Notes: generated by a model not told the origin, from the sequence alone. A stretch of 64,000 nucleotides of DNA from Yponomeuta sedellus (GCA_934045075.1 OW203726.1:22321488-22385487); one strand, 5' to 3'. Shown: positions 1 through 11,525, counted from the first letter of the stretch. Program-made: numbers and translations.

Positions 1-318
1 ATAAGTATTAATTTAAAGAGATTGTGCATTTAAAGTAAACTGAATTTCTTATCTAAAGGCTGAGTTATAAAGAAATAAAGCGGACTCCGCCAACTAAACA
101 CGAATTAAAGCAGTGAAGTAAGCGTTTGCTTTTTTACAAGGCTCCTTTCCACGAATCCGTAACTGGTCCCAGTTTAAGAAAAAGTGTCTAACAGGCTAAG
201 GGAACTCGATTGGCCCATGAAAGCGAACTGGCTGATGTTTATGATGGTGCACCGGTTTAAGCCAAGGTTGATGTATGCAAAAAAGTAGCCCTCGATCTTC
301 TTTTCCTTATCCTTCCTT
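1..318. other. Unassigned AT-rich sequence
   Basis: No coding frame, tRNA, or recognisable repeat boundary was found here. The short reading frame starting near 275 runs into the 5S-like SINE that begins at about 319, so it is not taken as a gene. Confidence 0.4.
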
Positions 319-657
319 ATCAACCCTTGTATGTCCCCACTGCTGGGGCACGGGTCTCTTCCTGCATCGCAGGAAGGTTAGGCCATACTCCACCACGGGG
401 GCCAAGTCCGGGTTGGTGGAGGATTGTAAGACAGTGACGGGCCTTACTGTCAGAAGTTATCAAGCCGCCCATAAGGCCTCTGACATGGCTTAACGACAGC
501 CATTATATGACAGCCGGCACCAACGGCTTAACGTGAAAAATGCCACTAGCGGTAGTCACGGGACGCTCACCCATCCCGTACCTGACCGCGCCTGTTGTTG
601 CTTAACCAAGTGATTGATTCCAATCACTCGGTTCGCCTAGGCCATGAGCGCTTCTAC
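319..657 (-). mobile_element. 5S rRNA-derived SINE, near full length
   Basis: Read on the minus strand, the head resembles the internal control region of 5S rRNA: an A-box-like GGTTAAGCAACAAC, an intermediate element GGCGCGGTCAGG, and a C-box-like region around GATGGG. A body follows, ending in the ATACAAGGGTTGAT tail shared by all copies. The middle carries a small deletion around 533. What is seen is the 5S-like match and the dispersion of the family; RNA polymerase III transcription is inferred from known 5S promoters. The family recurs about fifteen times in the window. Confidence 0.7.
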
Positions 658-1160
658 GAGCGATCTTCTTTTGTTTTAGAGATATTTGACACAATATGGA
701 ATCATCAAGGTATTTTTTAAAATAATATTTTTGGAGAACGACGCAAGCTAGAATAATCAAGTAAAATCGCGATGAATAAGAATAAAAAAACTATTAAATG
801 CATATTTTTTAAAAAACATTAGGTATTTTGTTTTAGTACATTTTTTGACACTTGCCGCGGAGGTACATCTACCAAAAATCTTGAAATAAGCTACTAAAGA
901 CCAGTGCATACAAAAAAATATGCAAAAATCATGGTGCGTCATGTCAAAAAAAAAACATTTGCAATACAACAACCTAAACGTAGACCAAGCGGTCCCAGTT
1001 CTCAGTAGGTCCAGTTGCACGATGCATCGTTTTAAATAAACGCTGTTCGAGGGTGTTTCTCTCGAGCCCATTAGGAGGTCAACTTAATCAAGTTGCCTAC
1101 TCACTTAGACACCCTACTTCATTTAACTGGGATTTTTATTTCTCTCCGGAAAATAGTTAA
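658..1160. other. Unassigned AT-rich sequence
   Basis: No supported gene. The 104-codon minus-strand frame at 757-1071 has AT-rich composition and no recognisable domain, so it is not called. Confidence 0.35.
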
Positions 1161-1295
1161 CCCCAGTGTCTCGTACACTAACAATCTGTTAATCTAATGT
1201 TAACAGCCGTCAAATGATTTTTCTGTATGCACTTTGGCCACTTGACAGCTATTAACAATAGATTAACGGCTTGTTAGTGTCTCAGAAATCGGGGG
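1161..1295. mobile_element. Short TTAA-flanked MITE
   Basis: The element lies between two TTAA tetranucleotides (1157-1160 and 1296-1299), and its ends begin CCCC and finish GGGG. The subterminal parts CACTAACAA and TTGTTAGTG are inverted. TTAA targets with C-rich termini are typical of piggyBac-superfamily MITEs. Related degenerate copies sharing the internal stretch TGTATGCACTTTGGCCA lie near 5620-5740 and 13985-14110. Confidence 0.55.
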
Positions 1296-1388
1296 TTAAG
1301 TTAGGTAGGCTATTCAATATTTGTGTAGTATATTTTGTACACGTATATAGACCCGCTTTTTACTGCTTCTCCTACCCTCTAAGGTTTA

Positions 1389-1475
1389 CTGGAAGAAATC
1401 TCTTTGAGAGATAAGCTCGCCTTCGTGCATGTTATTTCTTATATAATGTTTCAGATAACCTGAATAAATTGTTAC
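1389..1475 (+). mobile_element. LINE 3' UTR fragment, family 2
   Basis: It starts CTGGAAGAAATCTCTTTGAGA and continues AGATAAGCTCGCC, then ends AT-rich. The same 3' sequence occurs at 4990-5115 (minus), 50829-50911 and 52300-52385. The copies end near an AATAAAG-like motif. No coding part remains. Confidence 0.5.
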
Positions 1476-1512
1476 CGGAATGCATTTTACTTTATTTTTA
1501 ATTTTATTTATT

Positions 1513-1613
1513 TAGGTTCGTCAATGATGGCACAACCTTGCGCTATGGCGCTCATTAGGGCATGAGCTCATGAGGGCTTTGTCCAGCAGTGGACTAATAT
1601 AGCCTGAAGAAGA
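1513..1613 (+). mobile_element. RTE-type LINE/SINE 3' tail
   Basis: It contains the conserved tail in which GCGCTATGGCGCTCATTAG is followed by GTCCAGCAGTGGACTAATAT and a GAA-repeat end. This is the 3' end seen on the RTE-like coding fragment at 15463-15750. The copy is strongly 5' truncated. Confidence 0.6.
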
Positions 1614-2802
1614 AGGTTCCTCAACAAAGTATACATTAACACATTCTTCTATCATTTACCTAAGATGTAAGTAAATGCTACATCATTAAAACGTCTCGAC
1701 CACATGCTAAAATTAATAATTAGGACGCCTGATGAAGCATAATAGAAAAAATATAATAAAATTATATATAAAATGAAAAGGTTTAATTCAAAGTAGCGCA
1801 GAAACTGCGGCTTAATGGACGTTACAATTCAAACTAATTGCCCATTTCAAAATCTAGATCATTTTGGAGAAAAAATGGTCGGAAAAGCTCCAAACTTAGT
1901 ATTTTCAAAGTCCACATAACGTTGTTTGTTTTTTTTTAATAAAATACTAAATTTCAATTGAATAGATCACCCTGAGACATTTTTGACCCAAAGGTCCCTA
2001 TAACGCTGGCAGCGTTAACACGCTGCACAGCAAGAGAGATCCTCTGCATCAGAAATGCACCTTAGCGTTTGTCAAGACCACGGTTCCACAAGCGCCGCCC
2101 TAATTCGCTTTATTGAAATAACAAACCTTCAGTTCATCGTAACAAACATTAAAATTCACACTTTAATTTAATTTTTAGAAAATTGCCCGTTATTTCAAAT
2201 ACGAATACCACATATTGAGCGTATGTGGGACCGGTAAGGGACTTTTCAGGCGGACATAAGGACTGTGATAACATAAGGAAAGGGCAAGATAAAATGTACC
2301 CTAAACCGGCGCAAGTGTAGGAATATTTAATTTATTTATTTATTCAGACAACTCAGGTCCAATAGTATTAGTAAAACAGTTGTTTAAAATCTATGTCAAT
2401 ACACATACAATTCATTATCCAATTTATTTTTCACACTTTAAATACACTTCAAATTCGATTAATAAATAAAAAAGAAAACAAAATCACACAAAAAGATGGG
2501 TATTTAGTCTACCTATAGTACGAAATTAAGCCTGAACCTATTCATTTCATATCAGATTAGATCCTACCTAATTAACGACATTATATTGACGACACGAAAA
2601 AGGTTTGTCTGCTCGTGGCAAGTGAGTTTCTACTTACCTGGTTTCTACTTACCTCACCGGGATGTTAGCGGGAGTTTATCTATGTAAGTATGTAATTACC
2701 AACCTGTATGTAATAAGGTTTATTTTGAAGTGATTTGTTTCTGTCCGTATTACTCACAGTGGTATTACAACATGTGGTATTACTATTGCCGCTTCAAACT
2801 GT
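1614..2802. other. Mostly unassigned, with a LINE coding scrap
   Basis: Positions about 1965-2110 on the minus strand are a degenerate relative of the LINE C-terminal coding fragment at 33440-33850 (shared region CGCTGGCAGCGTT...CACGCTGCA). The rest is AT-rich with no supported gene. Confidence 0.4.
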
Positions 2803-3029
2803 CGTCGTCGTCGTCGTCAGGCTATACTAGTCCACTGCTGGACATATCATAGGGGGTAATGCCCATAATCCCCACGCTGGGCATGCGGGTTGGGGATCGC
2901 AGTTCGGTGGAATTGTACTGCAGGGGGCGCTGCTGCCCACCCCCCGGTTTGTGTCCCGTAGTCGGCTTTTACGACACCCGCGGGAAGAATTGGGTTGGTG
3001 CTATTCTCTAGGCCGACACCACAACGCAC
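2803..3029 (-). mobile_element. Non-autonomous RTE-tailed element with target duplication
   Basis: The minus strand runs from GTCGGCCTAGAGAATAGCAC through GTAAAAG/CCGAC and a GC-rich body to the RTE tail and a GAC repeat. It is flanked by the 9-bp direct repeat TCAAACTGT (2794-2802 and 3030-3038), indicating one target-primed insertion. No reading frame is expected in this short derivative. Confidence 0.7.
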
Positions 3030-4989
3030 TCAAACTGTATTGAGACACTGATATAGAAAGACATTACTAGCTGCTGCTTAAATGTATATAATGCCCTATT
3101 ATGCGGTAGGTATGTAGGCGGAACGTTGAACAATTTCATCAATCACACCGAAACGCCTGTTGAAAATAATTAGCAACATTATTTGCTCAGCGCCGGTAAT
3201 GTTTGCTTTCGTAAATGTTTCAGGCGCCGCGTTTATTTTATAGAGGTGAGCCCGTATGGCGTGTATTTTATTACAAGCTGGTTGTTTTAAAATAATAATA
3301 CGGGTTCTTTTATGTAGCCTATGAACATCCCGCTGCAAGGCACAGGCCTTGTCTCAGAGTACGGGCTTAATTACCACGCGTGGCCACCACGGATTGCCAA
3401 TTTCAAGCGCTGGGGTACCTACTTGAATACCTAGACGCTCAGGTTTCCTCATGATGTTTTTCTACACAGTTAGCAAGTAGTATTGCTACTGTAATTTCAC
3501 TTTAGTGGGTGTAGTAAAACGATAAAGTGGGTTTTTATGGGACACTTGTAGCTTACTAATACAAATAGAAAGATATCTTAATTTAAGTTTCTGCATGATA
3601 ACTAGGTAACAACAGGTATGTATATGAAAATGTTTAAAGTAAGTTTGAACGACACTACAACACCGAAAAAGCGTTGTTGAATGGTCACAAACAGAGAAAA
3701 GGAAATTTACCACTGCCATAAAATCGGCCAAGTGCATGAAAAGACACGCGCAGTGTAGGGTTCCGTAGACAGACGGTTTTATTCGCTTTACACAACTATC
3801 AACGTTATTTTAGTAGATTTTCTACAAAGGTTTTCTTTGAAAGTTGATCGCCTATTACTCGTTAACTTATAAAGCCTACTTAGACGAGATAGTTTTTCTT
3901 TAGTAGGAAATCCGGAAAACTTACTGTTCCAGGTCCAATATGTTCCTCATAATTTTTTGGACAAGAAGAAAAAGTTCTTCAAAATCTACGTGGTTTTAGA
4001 AGACTTGAACTAAGTGTTACCTCCAGGGAGGTAACACTTACTCTTACTTACACTTACTTAGGAGGCTATACGCACAGTGTTTTATATTGTAGTCGAAAAA
4101 AAAATTGTATTTCTAATTTAGGTAATTTGAATACCGAAAAAAATTATACATTTTATTCCTCTTTTTGTACGCTAATTAATATGTAATTATGTAATCATCT
4201 CTGACCTCTGCCGCGAACAGACAGACGAACAAATGGACGGACGAAAGATGAGATATGGCCAAACTGTAAGAGTTCCTGGTCGATTACGGAACCCTAAAAC
4301 CCTGTGTTTTGTAACAGGTCTTGACAACAACTGATTTCTCATAGCGAGAGTAGTTCTACCTAGTATCACCGTCTACGTGTATCCCACCCCTAGTTTGTTA
4401 ACTCACGGAAGGCTTTTGTACACAAACCGTAGGCTTTCATTAGGTTTTGATTTATCTTACTAGTTGAGTTTGTAACGGGTCTTTATGTGAAAACGTTAAA
4501 GGGTTAATGTCCGGTTGCCCACCGCGAATTGGCAACCTCAAGCGATGAAGTATTTAAACAACTTCAGGCACTCAGGTTTTGCTCCCGATATTTTCCTGCT
4601 ACTAGCTAGTTAAATTATGTAACAAAATATTTTTAACACTTCTCCTTAAAAAATATATCACGGAGAGCAGAAAAATGTAACAGGAATTCTGTAACACGAA
4701 AAAAAACCTTGGTTTCCCGAGGGCCTCGGCATTTTTCCCGACCTCTGAGCAAATTTTGCAATATGCCTAATTAAATTAAGGATTTCTCCTAGCCCAGCAG
4801 TTTTTGGAATCTCGTTAAGTGGTAATTGAAAAATTACGTTACAGATTCAGCCTTTATTAGGTAACTGTAAAAATTCAATTATCATATTTAGACTGTGCTT
4901 AATCTAGCTGGAGGTTATATAATAAACAAGTCTAATCCTGATTATTAGATGCCATGCCAGAGGCCCGATCGATTGATATCAACCTTTAT
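3030..4989. other. Old repeats and unassigned sequence
   Basis: Fragments of the tRNA-derived SINE D 3' body appear at about 3325-3485 and 4500-4615 (GGCACAGGCCTTGTCTC-like and CACTCAGGTTT stretches). At about 4200-4300 there is a piece of the lepidopteran repeat ending in TACGGAACCCTAAAA. No coding gene is supported. Confidence 0.4.
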
Positions 4990-5115
4990 TAACCTTTATT
5001 ATTCTTTATTGCACACGAAACATTTAACAGGACATTACATAAGAAATAACATGTACAAAGGCGAGCTTATCTCTGAAAGAGATTTCTTCCAGCAAACCTT
5101 AGCGAGTCGGAGAAG
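4990..5115 (-). mobile_element. LINE 3' UTR fragment, family 2
   Basis: Antisense copy of the family at 1389-1475: it starts at the plus-strand TTCTTTATTGCACACGAAAC (the 3' end) and reaches CTCTGAAAGAGATTTCTTCC. It is non-coding. Confidence 0.5.
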
Positions 5116-5204
5116 CAGTAAAAAGCGGGTCTATATACGTGTACAAAATAATAATATTGGCCTTTTTGCATCTACTTAATGAGATGATTTATACAGCGTC
5201 CAGT

Positions 5205-5535
5205 GGTATCTTCACTCACACTAGATGGGTGAAGGGACCACTCCGACGCTGTAGTGCCTGGGTCATGGTTTTATAGATAGCACTTATACCATCCTGACAG
5301 CTTAGTCGGCCTAGCCCACAGGAAAGACTAGTCAATACGTGCGGAGCCAACCAAGCCGCGGGTTTCCTCACGATTTTTTCCTTCACCGTTAGCGTGTGGT
5401 ATTGCAACTGCAAATTCGCAAATGTACGTAACTTTGAAAGTAAACAAAGTCATTGGTACATGCCCGCACTCGGGATCGAACCTGGGGCTCTCGCTTGCCA
5501 GTCTATGGTTCTACCCACTGAGCTACCACCGCTGT
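5205..5535 (-). mobile_element. tRNA-derived SINE D, near full length
   Basis: On the minus strand the head reads GCGGTGGTAGCTCAGTGGGT (A-box-like), followed by a B-box-like GGTTCGATCCC. The body after it runs through the CACGCTAACGGTGAAGG region. The tRNA resemblance is visible; RNA polymerase III origin follows from known tRNA SINEs. Other copies or parts lie at 24578-24850, 56740-56995 and 60000-60165. Confidence 0.65.
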
Positions 5536-6340
5536 TGTGTACAAAATATACTACATAAATATTGAATAACCTACCTAACTACGAAAGAAATAGAAAACCC
5601 TTGTATGCCAGAGGCCTAATTTCTCATAAAATAACAGCCTTTTAATGTACTTATATTGATAATAGCTATCAAGTTGTTATTTCTGTATGCACTTTGGCCA
5701 TGATAGCAATTAAAATGTACCAGAAAAACGGCTAATTACAATGTTTTTAATCAAGTTCATTTCTTCAATCCCCCTTAATGAACAGCTCCAAACAAGACGT
5801 CTGAAACGACGACACATGTGGGACAACCTGTGAAGTATAATACTTAAAGACTACCCAACTCTGGAAGGGAAAGCCTATCACGCCAAAGACCCTCACTCAT
5901 ATGGACTGCTTATGGTCTGACGACCGATTGCATGTCAGCATAAAAAAAAATTAAGTTCATTTGCGAGGTTTGTGGTAGTTCAGTACCACCTCTATTTTGC
6001 CTCTCTTGTCAAGACAATCTAGCAATACTGACTCCCGCACTCAATAATTACGACTGCAGATTGTCACGGGCTCTGCCCGAGATAAATCCGAAATCCCCAA
6101 TGCAATCAGCAGGAAGACGTCTCTAGTTCACCCACAAAGACTGGAGATTATGAAACTGAATTGAACTGGATGAATCTGGATAAAACCGGATTGCGCGCGG
6201 CTTTGTCAAATTGTCACTTGTCTTAAGTCTGCAATTCTTTTCGCACGCCTAAAGAGTAACAAAGCGATCGGCCAAGAAAGTTTCCTCGAACTTTATCAGC
6301 GGGTGCATAAAGTGAAAGCGAAGCTGAAAAAGATAGATAG
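5536..6340. other. Unassigned, with an old MITE
   Basis: About 5620-5740 is a MITE-like inverted sequence sharing TGTATGCACTTTGGCCA with 1161-1295. The remainder has no supported gene. A possible degenerate LINE reading at 5780-5940 is too broken to call. Confidence 0.35.
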
Positions 6341-6344
6341 ATAA

Positions 6345-6965
6345 ATAGACAGAATATTCTTTATTGCATGTACATCAAGGATTACATAAGAGACTTTTAG
6401 AATAACAGTACAGTACAAGTGGCGACCCTATTACTAAAAGTGATTTTTTCCAGACAACCACTGGCGGAAAAGAAGAAACGGCAACTGAAATACGGGTAGT
6501 CGGCGCAACTTAACAATATTAGGTAACATATTATTTTGTAGTTGATACGCATACATAAACGATACATAAATATGAAATTGATACACATACATAAATATGA
6601 AATAAATAAAAATAAACATAGACGAAAAAAAAACATAGGACATGAACGAAAAATATACCTACAGAAGATTCACTTCTATTGTTACGTAAATGTTTATTTG
6701 TGTTGTTACAAAAATAAAACCAAATTATGGCGCAAATAAAAAAAAAACACGAAAAGTTAGTACATAATACAATCATGCGAACACAAATGCTACAAAAAAG
6801 CAAAATGCTAATCCCACTAACGCTGTTTGGTTATCAGCTCACTAAAGTGCGAAGTAAGAATAAAAATTTAAATATTGCCTTTAGTAATAAGGCCGCTAAT
6901 TGTACTATATTTTTATATAATTTCTGTTACTATAATTTCTGTGTAAAATAAAAAAATATTCTATC
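6345..6965. mobile_element. Inverted pair of LINE 3' UTRs (foldback)
   Basis: At 6345-6465 the Jockey-like LINE 3' UTR is antisense (GAATATTCTTTATTGCATG to TTTCCAGACAACC). At about 6870-6960 the same 3' region is in sense (TAGTAATAAGGCCGC to AATATTCTATCTGTC). Both 3' ends face outward and carry GATA/TATC-type tails, and the middle is AT-rich. The overlapping short reading frames are shadows of this low-complexity DNA. Confidence 0.5.
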
Positions 6966-7065
6966 TGTCTATCCTAATAATGAAAAATTATAACATACAC
7001 TTAACAATTCATTTTGAAAAAAAACTAAAATGGTCCCATATGGCAACCATCAAGAAATTAACTGT

Positions 7066-7115
7066 TGTGTGTGTGAGCGAGTGAGTGAGTGAGTGAGTGT
7101 GTATGTGTGCGGGCA
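7066..7115. repeat. GTGA-rich microsatellite
   Basis: GTGTGTGAGC followed by four GTGA units and interrupted GT repeats. Confidence 0.8.
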
Positions 7116-7163
7116 TGTGTACTTATTACCTAAGTGAAGTATCAATATAACTACATGTTATTA

Positions 7164-7404
7164 TACTATTTTTATTATTAATGCACTAACCCGTGCTAAG
7201 GACAATTTTAAAAACCTATTGAGAGGCTAAAAATTCCACCCATGCCGGGATTCGAACCCGCGACTTCTGGCTATCGGTGCCAGCGCTCTATCCAACTGAG
7301 CTAATGGGCGACTCACCGGCATCAGTGAAATTTCGAACCTATTTACACTATTCTCTGGATTACGTACAGGCAGCGACATCTGGCTGAAGTAGATTGCATC
7401 ACTT
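7164..7404 (-). mobile_element. tRNA-like SINE (FB family), simple 5'-truncated copy
   Basis: Perfect 14-bp target duplication ACTACATGTTATTA at 7150-7163 and 7405-7418. Read on the minus strand the copy starts inside the 5' region, passes the tRNA-like core (TAGCTCAGTTGG, then GGGTTCGAATCCCGG) and ends at the distal tail TTAATAATAAAAATAGTA. There is no inverted part, so it shows that the distal tail can serve as the ordinary 3' end. Confidence 0.8.
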
Positions 7405-7418
7405 ACTACATGTTATTA

Positions 7419-7948
7419 ATTTTCCTGCGTATTTCCAGTAAGCTTAGAAGATTCTATAGGTATTAAGTAATGGGACAATATACCTATTCGAACAAAAGAA
7501 AATCGATTTTGCGAAATCAGTAAAAACAAAGTAATACCTATACGCGTCGAATTGATAACCTCCTCCTTTTTTGAAGTCAGTTGAATAGTTGATGTATCCT
7601 CGAAATTACGTGGTTGCATTTAGTATTAACTCTGCCTAGCCCCGAGATGTTTATTTTCTCAATAACTTCAACATTCCTGTCAGACGCCACTCAGTATTCC
7701 TTGGCACCATTCGCGCAAAGTGGAATACAATGTCAGTGGAAACAAAACGTCATAAATAATTTAGTCTGTCTAGCCAAAAACTTTCCAACGGTAAGTAGAT
7801 ACTGCTTCATAGACATTTTTATTTTTTATGTGGCCTAAAAATGTCCCACTGAGCAGGGCACGGGCCTTATCTCAGAAAGAGAGATTAGAGTATATTAATA
7901 CTCTTTATTGCACACCATTATATTTTGAGAGTACTTGAAAAACGTAAA
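7419..7948. other. Unassigned
   Basis: No supported gene. About 7832-7920 carries a scrap of the SINE D 3' body and a LINE-like CTTTATTGCACACC end. Confidence 0.35.
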
Positions 7949-8127
7949 CCTATAATATAAAAATGAATCACTGTATGTGTTGGTAAGCGCAAATCTCGAG
8001 AGCAGCTGAACCGATTTTGCTTATTCTTTTTTTTAAGAATATTCTTTGAAGTACGAGGATGGGTCTTACGGAGAGAAAGATTAAAGAATCGTCTGTTAGG
8101 CGGTACGAAGTTTGCTGCGTCAGCTAG
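7949..8127 (+). mobile_element. Non-autonomous Helitron, unit 1 of a tandem pair
   Basis: The 5' end CCTATAATATAAAAATGAAT is close to the TCTATAATATA start of the 30590 copy, and the 3' end is GTCAGCTAG, matching the CTAG terminus known for Helitrons. Unit 2 begins on the very next base. There are no terminal inverted repeats and no target duplication, as expected of Helitrons. Confidence 0.7.
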
Positions 8128-8285
8128 TCTATAGTATAAAAATGAATCGCTGAATGTGTTGGTAAGCGCAAATCTCGAGAGCAGGTGAACCGATTTTGCT
8201 AACTTTTTTTTTTAGAATACTCCTTGAAGTACGAGATTGGTTTTTACGGTGAGAGAAATAAAAAAAAATATTAAAAGACTAGCAG
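8128..8285 (+). mobile_element. Non-autonomous Helitron, unit 2 (3' part degraded)
   Basis: It starts TCTATAGTATAAAAATGAAT exactly after the CTAG of unit 1 and follows the same body (GGTAAGCGCAAATCTCGAGA). The 3' end is lost or altered near AAAGACTAGC. The head-to-tail join without spacer is a known Helitron arrangement. Confidence 0.65.
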
Positions 8286-8433
8286 AGAGTATGTCCAGAA
8301 TACAAACGTAGTTTGTGTTTTATTTCCGAATGGCATGCTCGATGTAGGGAGGGAGGGGAGGAAAAAAGGAATCTAGAAGATCTATTCAAATGCTTTCATC
8401 TTTCATCCTTTTAAATTCTCTTTCAATTTCTTT

Positions 8434-8793
8434 CTGTTGTTGCTTAACTCAAGTGATTGATTCCAATCGCTCGGCCACGAGCGGCAGGCGCGGTCAGGAG
8501 CAGGATGGGTAACCGTCCCGTGACTACCGCTAGTGGCATTATTCCGAGCGCTTCCGTGCTTCGCAAGGCACGTTAAGACGTTGGTGCCGGCTGTCATATA
8601 ATGGCAGTCGTTAAGGCATGTCAGAGGCCTTATGGGCGGCTTGATAACTTCTGACAGTAAGGCCCGCCACTGTCTTACAATCCTCCACCAACCCAGACTT
8701 GGCCCCTGTGGTGTAGTATGGCCTAACCTTTCTGCGATGCAGGAAGAGACCCGTGCCCCAGCCGTGGGGGCATATAAGGGTTGATATCGATAT
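8434..8793 (+). mobile_element. 5S rRNA-derived SINE with inverted 5' end
   Basis: From about 8484 the plus strand carries GGCGCGGTCAGG and GATGGGTAACCG, then the whole body, ending GGGTTGATATCGATATC. The preceding 50 bases (8434-8483) are the reverse complement of the family's first 50 bases, so the 5' end is flipped in place. Such inversions are known products of twin priming by LINE machinery. Confidence 0.7.
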
Positions 8794-9282
8794 CAAATTT
8801 CTTTCTATGTATAAAATTTACTTATCTTTATGTTTCTATAACTGTTAATATAAATGCGGCTTCAGGTAAATCCCGTCTATTCGCATCTTTATACAAGGTG
8901 ACACTATCCTCCAACTGATTAATAATCCTCTGAATGATCCGTAACCTCTTCGTGATTAATATTAAAGTCTCGCTTCCATGATATTCTTGGCAGTGAATTT
9001 TGGAACTCTCTGATACGGAAATATTAGTAATGTGGAGAGTTGGCACAGTTGTTATAAGTGATTTATATAAGGAATAATTGCAATATACCTATTAACGCCA
9101 TTGTACACATCTGTTGCCGACCCACCAATCAAACTTTCTTATGTTTTTAACTTCTTTGTTGCCTTTTTCTTCATTATTACAAATTTTTAATATAAGAGTT
9201 TTTCAACGCCAACTCTCAAAGCAATTTAAGATCTGTATGCGGATGTTAAAATAATCTGTGATAATCTTCAAACGCTCTTGGC
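8794..9282. other. Unassigned AT-rich spacer
   Basis: No gene or repeat boundary recognised. Confidence 0.35.
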
Positions 9283-9615
9283 CTTGTAGAACCAAGTGAT
9301 TGGAATCAATCGCTTGAGTTAAGCAACAGAAGGCGCGGTCAGGTACCGAACGGGTGACCGTCCCGGAACTACCGCCAGTGGCATTTTTTTAGAGGGGCTC
9401 CGTGCGTTACGTCCACAAGTTACGTTAAGCAGTTGGTACCGGCTGTCATATAATGGGAGACGTTAAGCAATGTCAAAGGCGCGGGCTTAATAACTTCTGT
9501 TACTTCTGACAGTAAGGCCCGCCACTGTCTTGCAATCCTCCACCAACCGGACTTGGCCCCCGTGGTAGGAAGAGACCCGTATCCCAGCAATAGGGACATA
9601 CAAGGGTGGGTATCG
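9283..9615 (+). mobile_element. 5S rRNA-derived SINE
   Basis: The A-box-like GAGTTAAGCAACAG, GGCGCGGTCAGGTACC and GGGTGACCGTCCCG match the internal control region of 5S rRNA. The body follows with a deletion near 9565, and the copy ends ACAAGGGTGGG. Confidence 0.7.
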
Positions 9616-9654
9616 AATGGCATTTATTTAGACTATTACTGTAATAAATAATAA

Positions 9655-9893
9655 ATAAATAAATATACATGGACATATTACACAGATGTCGTTAGCCCTA
9701 ACTACAACTAATTGACTCGTGTTATAGGTGCTAACTTGACGATAGATTTAATACAATAAATACATAGATAATATCCAAGACCCGAGACAAACTAAACAAG
9801 TTCGTTTCCTACTTTGACCCGGCCGGGGATCGAACCCAAGACCTTCGGTTTTACAGTCAGCGTGCCAAACCGCTGCGCCACCAAGTCCGTCAG
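9655..9893 (-). mobile_element. tRNA-derived SINE B
   Basis: On the minus strand the head reads GGCGCAGCGGTTTGGC (A-box-like), then GGTTCGATCCCCGGCCGG (B-box). The body includes TCCATGTATATTTATTT-type A/T tails. Copies of the same family lie at 29938-30180 and at the right edge of the window. Confidence 0.7.
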
Positions 9894-10430
9894 TAAAGGT
9901 GCTTCAGGTTGCTAACTAGCGCCTCTAATGGACAAAATGCCGTTGTTCATTACTAACTAAATCACGGTTTGGATTAAAACACGTACAGGTATTATCTTTA
10001 TGGCCACGGTTTGCGTAGAGGCCGTCGTCGAACCTTTTTAGTTTCAGGTATAAGCTGAATTCCATTTTCGAATCCTCTTACGGCATACGTTAGGTACTGC
10101 CACAAAAATGCCTTAGTTCCAGTTATAGTGACTAGCGCGAATAGCTATTCGTTGCTTGGTGCCTGAAATCCGTGACTACAGAGAGTCTACGAGTACGTTA
10201 ATCTGTTTCTAAAGGGACATTCTGACTATGATTTAAATCCATAAAAGATATTTAAAAAAAAAAAACTTCAAAACTTTTTTGGCGTCAATAAATATTAAAA
10301 AATTACAAGACTTAAAAACACAGCTTAAACATAACCGAACAATATCAGATCAAAGTTAAAAAAAATCGAAAATAATCCTTGGCTTGGGCGTCTTCTGGTC
10401 GGCAGTGCCCAAATTAATTGCTCTTTTCTT
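9894..10430. other. Unassigned
   Basis: No gene or clear repeat; the stretch is AT-rich with a few homopolymers. Confidence 0.3.
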
Positions 10431-10561
10431 AAAAACCTATTTAGAGGCTAAAAATTCCACCCATGCCGGGATTCGAACCCGCGACCTCTGGATATCCGTG
10501 CTGTCTAAATAGGTTTTTAAAATTGTCCTTAGCACGGGTTAGTGCATTAAAAAGAATATAT
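10431..10561. mobile_element. FB-family SINE foldback, short
   Basis: Near-perfect target duplication GCTCTTTTCTT / GCCCTTTTCTT (10420-10430, 10562-10572). The left end is the antisense proximal tail (TTAAAAACCTATTTAGAGGC) through the B-box. It then jumps to sense from TAAATAGGTTTTTAAAA to the distal tail. One end is therefore proximal and the other distal. Confidence 0.75.
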
Positions 10562-11525
10562 GCCCTTTTCTTGTTTATCAAGCCTATCAGATGGCAGAAT
10601 AAACAATTGAAAATATTTTTCATTGTTACGTTAAGAGGTTTCAAAAGTTTCGAAAGGCCGGAAATTACGAATATTTCCAAGCATATTATGTTACCATGAC
10701 AAACACTGCGACAACAGATTTTCATATACTAGATTATTAAAGGATAAACAATAACAACGCAGCCTGATTAAAATCGAGGAACCTAATAGCGTTAGCTAAT
10801 TCGAATAGAAACAGCAAACGCTGAAATAGTATTATTGTCACACGAACACTTTATTTTATAATTATTGTTATGTAAGCATAAATAAAACAAAGCATATTTG
10901 TTCGTGGCAAAATAAATCATTCATTCATTCATGTTTTGTTTATTTTTTACTGGTGTACAATAATAGTTATTTGTTATACAAGAGTGCAAAGTTGCTTTTT
11001 AACCGCGTGTTCAATTTTGATGACCGAGCAAGCGAAGGATTCTAAAATCGAATCACGAGCGCAGCGAGTGATTCAAAATTAGAATCCTGAGCGTTAGCGA
11101 GGGAATCAAAAGAGCACGAGGTGAAAAATCTTTGCACTCGAGTGCAACACGTAACTTTTCATTCCACCTCAGCGAGGAAATGACTAAATGCAAAAAAAAA
11201 AACGTTTACAATCACAAGATAGGTACACTTTTATTTCAGTTTAGGTATTAATTACTACATTATGACAGGTAAGTATTACAGAATAATCTTTAAATTATAA
11301 CAAAATAATACTAAGGTATAATTAAGAAAATTTTAAAGTAACGATGCTAAGGTTATTTAAATTGAGTGAAATATTTTTTTAATTCACAAACTTAGTGCAC
11401 ACGATGTTCTAAATTCAATTTACTTTATCCTCTAGAGAATAAAAACGGCTTTTCCACTCAGATATTGAAGATTAAAAATACTCTTTCAGAGATGGTGGGA
11501 TGAAAAGAATATTCTTATCTTATCT
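10562..11525. other. Unassigned
   Basis: About 11025-11165 holds nested short inverted motifs (GAGCGCAGCGAGTGATTC and related) of a kind seen in old MITEs, with no clear ends. No gene. Confidence 0.3.
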
